Assembly: GCF_004331485.1 (NCBI RefSeq)
Contig: NZ_SJKD01000001.1
Location: 1,674,001 to 1,738,000 of the forward strand
From: Kribbella capetownensis
GTDB lineage: Bacteria; Actinomycetota; Actinomycetes; Propionibacteriales; Kribbellaceae
Length of the DNA stretch: 64,000 bases
Direction of reading: 5' to 3'
Shown: in pieces, positions 61,888 to 64,000 of the stretch
Position numbering within the stretch: position 1 is the stretch's first letter
Layout: each line of letters begins with the position of its first letter
Made by a program: the position numbers and the translations under genes
Notes under the pieces: model-generated
Database searches by the model: none
The model's input: only the letters and a program-made list of their open reading frames with translations
Told to the model about the DNA's origin: nothing

Positions 61888-62119
61888 CCGGGTCACGCTG
61901 TACGGGAAGCCCGGCTGTCACCTGTGTGACGACGCCCGGGAGATCGTCCGTGCGGTCTGCGCCGAGCTCGGGGTGGAGTGGACCGAGGTCGACATCACCC
62001 AGGACGACGGCCTGTTCACGGAGTACGGCGAACAGATCCCGGTCACCTTCGTGGACGGCAAGCAGCACGACTTCTGGCGCGTCGACCCGGCCCGCCTCCG
62101 GAAGGCACTCACGGCGTAG
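61883..62119 (+). CDS. Glutaredoxin-family protein
   Basis: 78 residues with the active-site Cys pair in GKPGCHLCDDAREIV (residues 12 and 15) and the cis-Pro in IPVTFVDGK. A small thiol-disulphide oxidoreductase of the DUF836/glutaredoxin type. The start codon lies in the stem of repeat copy A. Stop is 24 bp before the Rex operator. Confidence 0.9.
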   Translation: MSRVTLYGKPGCHLCDDAREIVRAVCAELGVEWTEVDITQDDGLFTEYGEQIPVTFVDGKQHDFWRVDPARLRKALTA

Positions 62120-62143
62120 TGTGCCGGGTCACTCCCGCCGATT

Positions 62144-62172
62144 TTGTTCTCACGTTCACAAGCTCCTAGAGT
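62144..62172 (+). promoter_or_regulatory. Rex operator overlapping the rex promoter
   Basis: TTGTTCTCACGTTCACAA (62144-62161) matches the Rex box TTGTGAANNNNTTCACAA in the right half exactly and in four of five outer left bases. TTGTTC also serves as -35 (62144-62149), with 17 bp to the -10 TAGAGT (62167-62172). Rex bound here would block rex and hemA transcription at high NAD+/low NADH, as in Streptomyces. Confidence 0.75.
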
Positions 62173-62228
62173 AAGGAACGGGCCGCCGGCCGTCAGACCG
62201 CGGCCGAGCAACCGTTCCCAGGAGAATT

Positions 62229-62984
62229 GTGACGCGTGCCAGCAGCCGTCGACCGGGCCCGCCGACGAGAACCGAACGCGGTATCCCCGAGGCGACTGTC
62301 GCGCGCTTGCCGGTCTATCTGCGGGCGCTGACCGCACTGTCGGACAGCGGTATCGCGACCGCCTCGAGTGAGGACCTGGCCACGGCCGCCGGCGTCAACT
62401 CGGCCAAGCTGCGCAAGGACCTGTCCTACCTGGGCTCGTACGGCACCCGCGGCGTCGGGTACGACGTCGAGTACCTGCGCTACCAGATCGCCCGCGAGAT
62501 CGGTGTCACCCAGGACTGGGCCGTGGTCATCGTCGGGATCGGAAACCTGGGCCACGCGCTGGCGAACTACTCCGGTTTCGGCACCCGCGGGTTCCGGATC
62601 GTGGCGCTGCTGGACGCCGACCCGAACCTGATCGGCGAGCGGATCGGCGACATGGAGGTCCGCGACTTCGCCGAGCTGGAGGACATCGTCAAGGCCGACC
62701 GGGTCTCGATCGGCGTCATCACCACTCCCGCCGGTCCGGCCCAGGGGGTGTGCGACCGATTGGTCGCCGCCGGAGTGACCAGCATCCTCAACTTCGCGCC
62801 GGTGGTGCTGTCCGTGCCCACCGGTGTCGACATCCGCAAGGTGGACCTCTCGATCGAGTTGCAGATCCTGGCGTACCACGAACAACGAAAGTCCGGAGAG
62901 GCGGCGCTCCCCCAGGTGCCCGAGCTACCAGCGATGAACGGTCTGACCGATCTGCCGAGTGTGGGCGGGGGTGTCGGGGCGTGA
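62229..62984 (+). CDS. rex: Redox-sensing transcriptional repressor Rex
   Basis: NADH/NAD+ sensor. 251 residues: an N-terminal winged helix ([33 protein letters not shown]) and Rossmann domain ([26 protein letters not shown]), then a domain-swapping helix. GTG 62229 follows AGGAGAATT. It probably represses its own promoter through the operator at 62144-62161, and hemA lies downstream. Confidence 0.96.
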   Translation: [251 protein letters not shown]

Positions 62985-63064
62985 ACGAGCGGAGCGAGTT
63001 CACCAATCAGCTCAGCAGCTCGAGCTCATCCGCGCCCGCGGCGAAGCGAGGACGAGGATGAGCT
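62982..63064 (+). repeat. Stop-to-start intergenic repeat, family 1, copy B
   Basis: Starts with the rex stop and ends in the hemA start. AGCTCATCC (63023-63031) pairs with GGATGAGCT (63056-63064), a 9-bp stem that includes ATG 63058. The 24-nt loop GCGCCCGCGGCGAAGCGAGG (first 20 nt) is almost the same as copy A. The C-G pair next to the loop is G-C here in place of copy A. Confidence 0.8.
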
Positions 63065-64000
63065 ATCTGGTCGTCGGTATCAGCCACCGCTCAGCTGACA
63101 TCAACGTCCTCGAGCGCGTGGCGCTCGATCCGGACGCGGCGACCAAGCTGGCCCTGGCGGTCAAGAACACCCCGGCCGTCGCCGAGTCCGCGGTGATCGC
63201 CACCTGCAACCGGACCGAGGTCTACGCGACCGTCGAGCGCTTCCACGCGGGCATGGACGAGGTCACCGCGATCCTGTCCGACGTCACCGGCGTACCGCTG
63301 CTGGATCTGGCCGAGCACCTCTACGTGCACTTCGAGGAAGGCGCCGTCGCGCACCTGTTCCAGGTCGCGGTCGGGCTGGACTCGATGGTCGTCGGCGAGA
63401 GCCAGATCCTCGGCCAGGTGAAGGAAACGCTGCGCGTCGGCCAGGATCTGGAGACCGTCGGCACCGAGCTGAACGCCCTGCTCCAGCACGCGTTGCGGGT
63501 CGGCAAGCGTGCGCACGCCGAGACCGGCATCGACTCGGCCGGCCGCTCGGTCGTGTCGGCCGGGCTGGAGGCTCTCGGCGGGTTCGAAGGCCGCCGAGCG
63601 CTCGTCATCGGCGCCGGCTCGATGGCCTCGCTGGCTGCACAGACGTTGCTCAACGGCGGCGCGCAGAGCGTGACCATTGCCAACCGCAACTACGACCGCG
63701 CGGTCGCGCTGGCCGAGCGGGTCGGCGGTACGGCGATCCAGCTCGCGAACGTGCCCGACGCGTTGGCCGAGGCCGAGCTGGTCGTGTCGTGCACCGGCGC
63801 GCGAGGCGTCGTACTGACCGAGGAGATGATCCGGAACGCGACGGACGGCCGGCCGTTCGGCGTACTGGATGTCGCTCTGCCGCGGGACGTGGCTCCCGAG
63901 GCCGCACGCATCCCTGGCGTCACGCTCGTTACCCTGGCCGACATCGCGGGAACGGCCGGCGGCAGCGAGGCCGACGTCGACGAGGTACGCCGGATCGTCA
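63058..64000 (+). CDS. hemA: Glutamyl-tRNA reductase, partial at the window end
   Basis: First enzyme of C5 haem synthesis, reducing glutamyl-tRNA to glutamate-1-semialdehyde. 314 residues visible: catalytic Cys50 in IATCNRTEVYA, GLDSMVVGESQILGQVK and the NADPH domain VIGAGSMASLAAQTL. The 3' part (helical dimerisation domain) lies outside the window. ATG 63058 is in the stem of repeat copy B with GAGGA in its loop. Under Rex control by its position. Confidence 0.96.
   Translation, partial: MSYLVVGISHRSADINVLERVALDPDAATKLALAVKNTPAVAESAVIATCNRTEVYATVERFHAGMDEVTAILSDVTGVPLLDLAEHLYVHFEEGAVAHLFQVAVGLDSMVVGESQILGQVKETLRVGQDLETVGTELNALLQHALRVGKRAHAETGIDSAGRSVVSAGLEALGGFEGRRALVIGAGSMASLAAQTLLNGGAQSVTIANRNYDRAVALAERVGGTAIQLANVPDALAEAELVVSCTGARGVVLTEEMIRNATDGRPFGVLDVALPRDVAPEAARIPGVTLVTLADIAGTAGGSEADVDEVRRIV

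Noticed and set aside
1..64000. tRNA, rRNA, CRISPR, IS or phage genes
   Set aside because: No tRNA T-loop with acceptor pairing, no transposase or integrase and no spaced repeats were found by eye; a covariance search would be needed to exclude a small RNA.

Overview
The window is a high-GC, gene-dense stretch of an actinomycete chromosome. Lsr2, an actinobacterial-type ClpC, DisA, Rex next to hemA, a BldN-type sigma factor, two F420-type LLM enzymes, a WS/DGAT acyltransferase and the 33-residue KKRRKR ribosomal-type peptide are all actinomycete hallmarks. Gene content and order (rex-hemA near a bldN/anti-sigma pair, acuC-like gene and trpS) resemble the Streptomyces hemA-bldN neighbourhood. 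The overall flavour suggests a Propionibacteriales genus such as Kribbella, but that assignment is inference. No prophage, insertion sequence, tRNA, rRNA or CRISPR array was seen.

Layout. 1-4.4 kb: lsr2, clpC behind two ClgR-like inverted repeats, then an MFS gene broken by an internal deletion and frameshift. 4.4-10.9 kb: a coupled membrane/propeller pair facing two large coiled-coil cytoskeletal-type proteins. 10.9-18.4 kb: mutY, a PadR-MFS efflux pair, and a genome-maintenance group disA-fabH-radA. 18.4-25.4 kb: a coupled sugar-ABC-like operon whose ATPase has lost every catalytic motif and whose two permeases are fused, then a methyltransferase/MFS pair. 25.4-31.9 kb: beta-N-acetylhexosaminidase, WS/DGAT acyltransferase, a uridine-kinase-like P-loop protein, a VOC protein, an epimerase and a cysteine-rich unknown. 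31.9-36.5 kb: ppx, sugar-phosphate isomerase, TetR and HD-domain genes in one overlapping run, then a leaderless ABC exporter under a 16-bp palindrome. 36.5-43.1 kb: DUF695 protein, proline dehydrogenase, proC, F420-linked enzymes and an HxlR regulator. 43.1-50.1 kb: trpS with a complete Trp attenuator, SGNH hydrolase, a deletion scar, an AcuC-like deacetylase, a BldC-like protein, and a MarR-controlled amidohydrolase. 50.1-55.7 kb: a BTAD regulator, TetR/NTF2-like/LLM cassette and a small secreted peptide. 55.8-64.0 kb: ribosomal-type peptide, NAD-epimerase, PlsC-type acyltransferase, a DUF5667-like anti-sigma candidate, a BldN-type sigma factor, acyl-CoA synthetase, glutaredoxin, rex and hemA (cut by the window end).

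Expression signals are unusually readable. About eighteen genes have a TANNNT box 6-8 nt before the start codon and little or no Shine-Dalgarno sequence, so leaderless transcription is common. Many other neighbours overlap by ATGA, GTGA or TGATG. Three RNA-level controls stand out: the trpS attenuator; an 11-bp stem that hides the ribosome binding site of the anti-sigma candidate; and a repeated intergenic element, running from stop codon to start codon, that folds the start codons of the glutaredoxin and hemA genes into a stem with a compensatory base change between copies. A second repeat family follows the stop codons of two unrelated genes.
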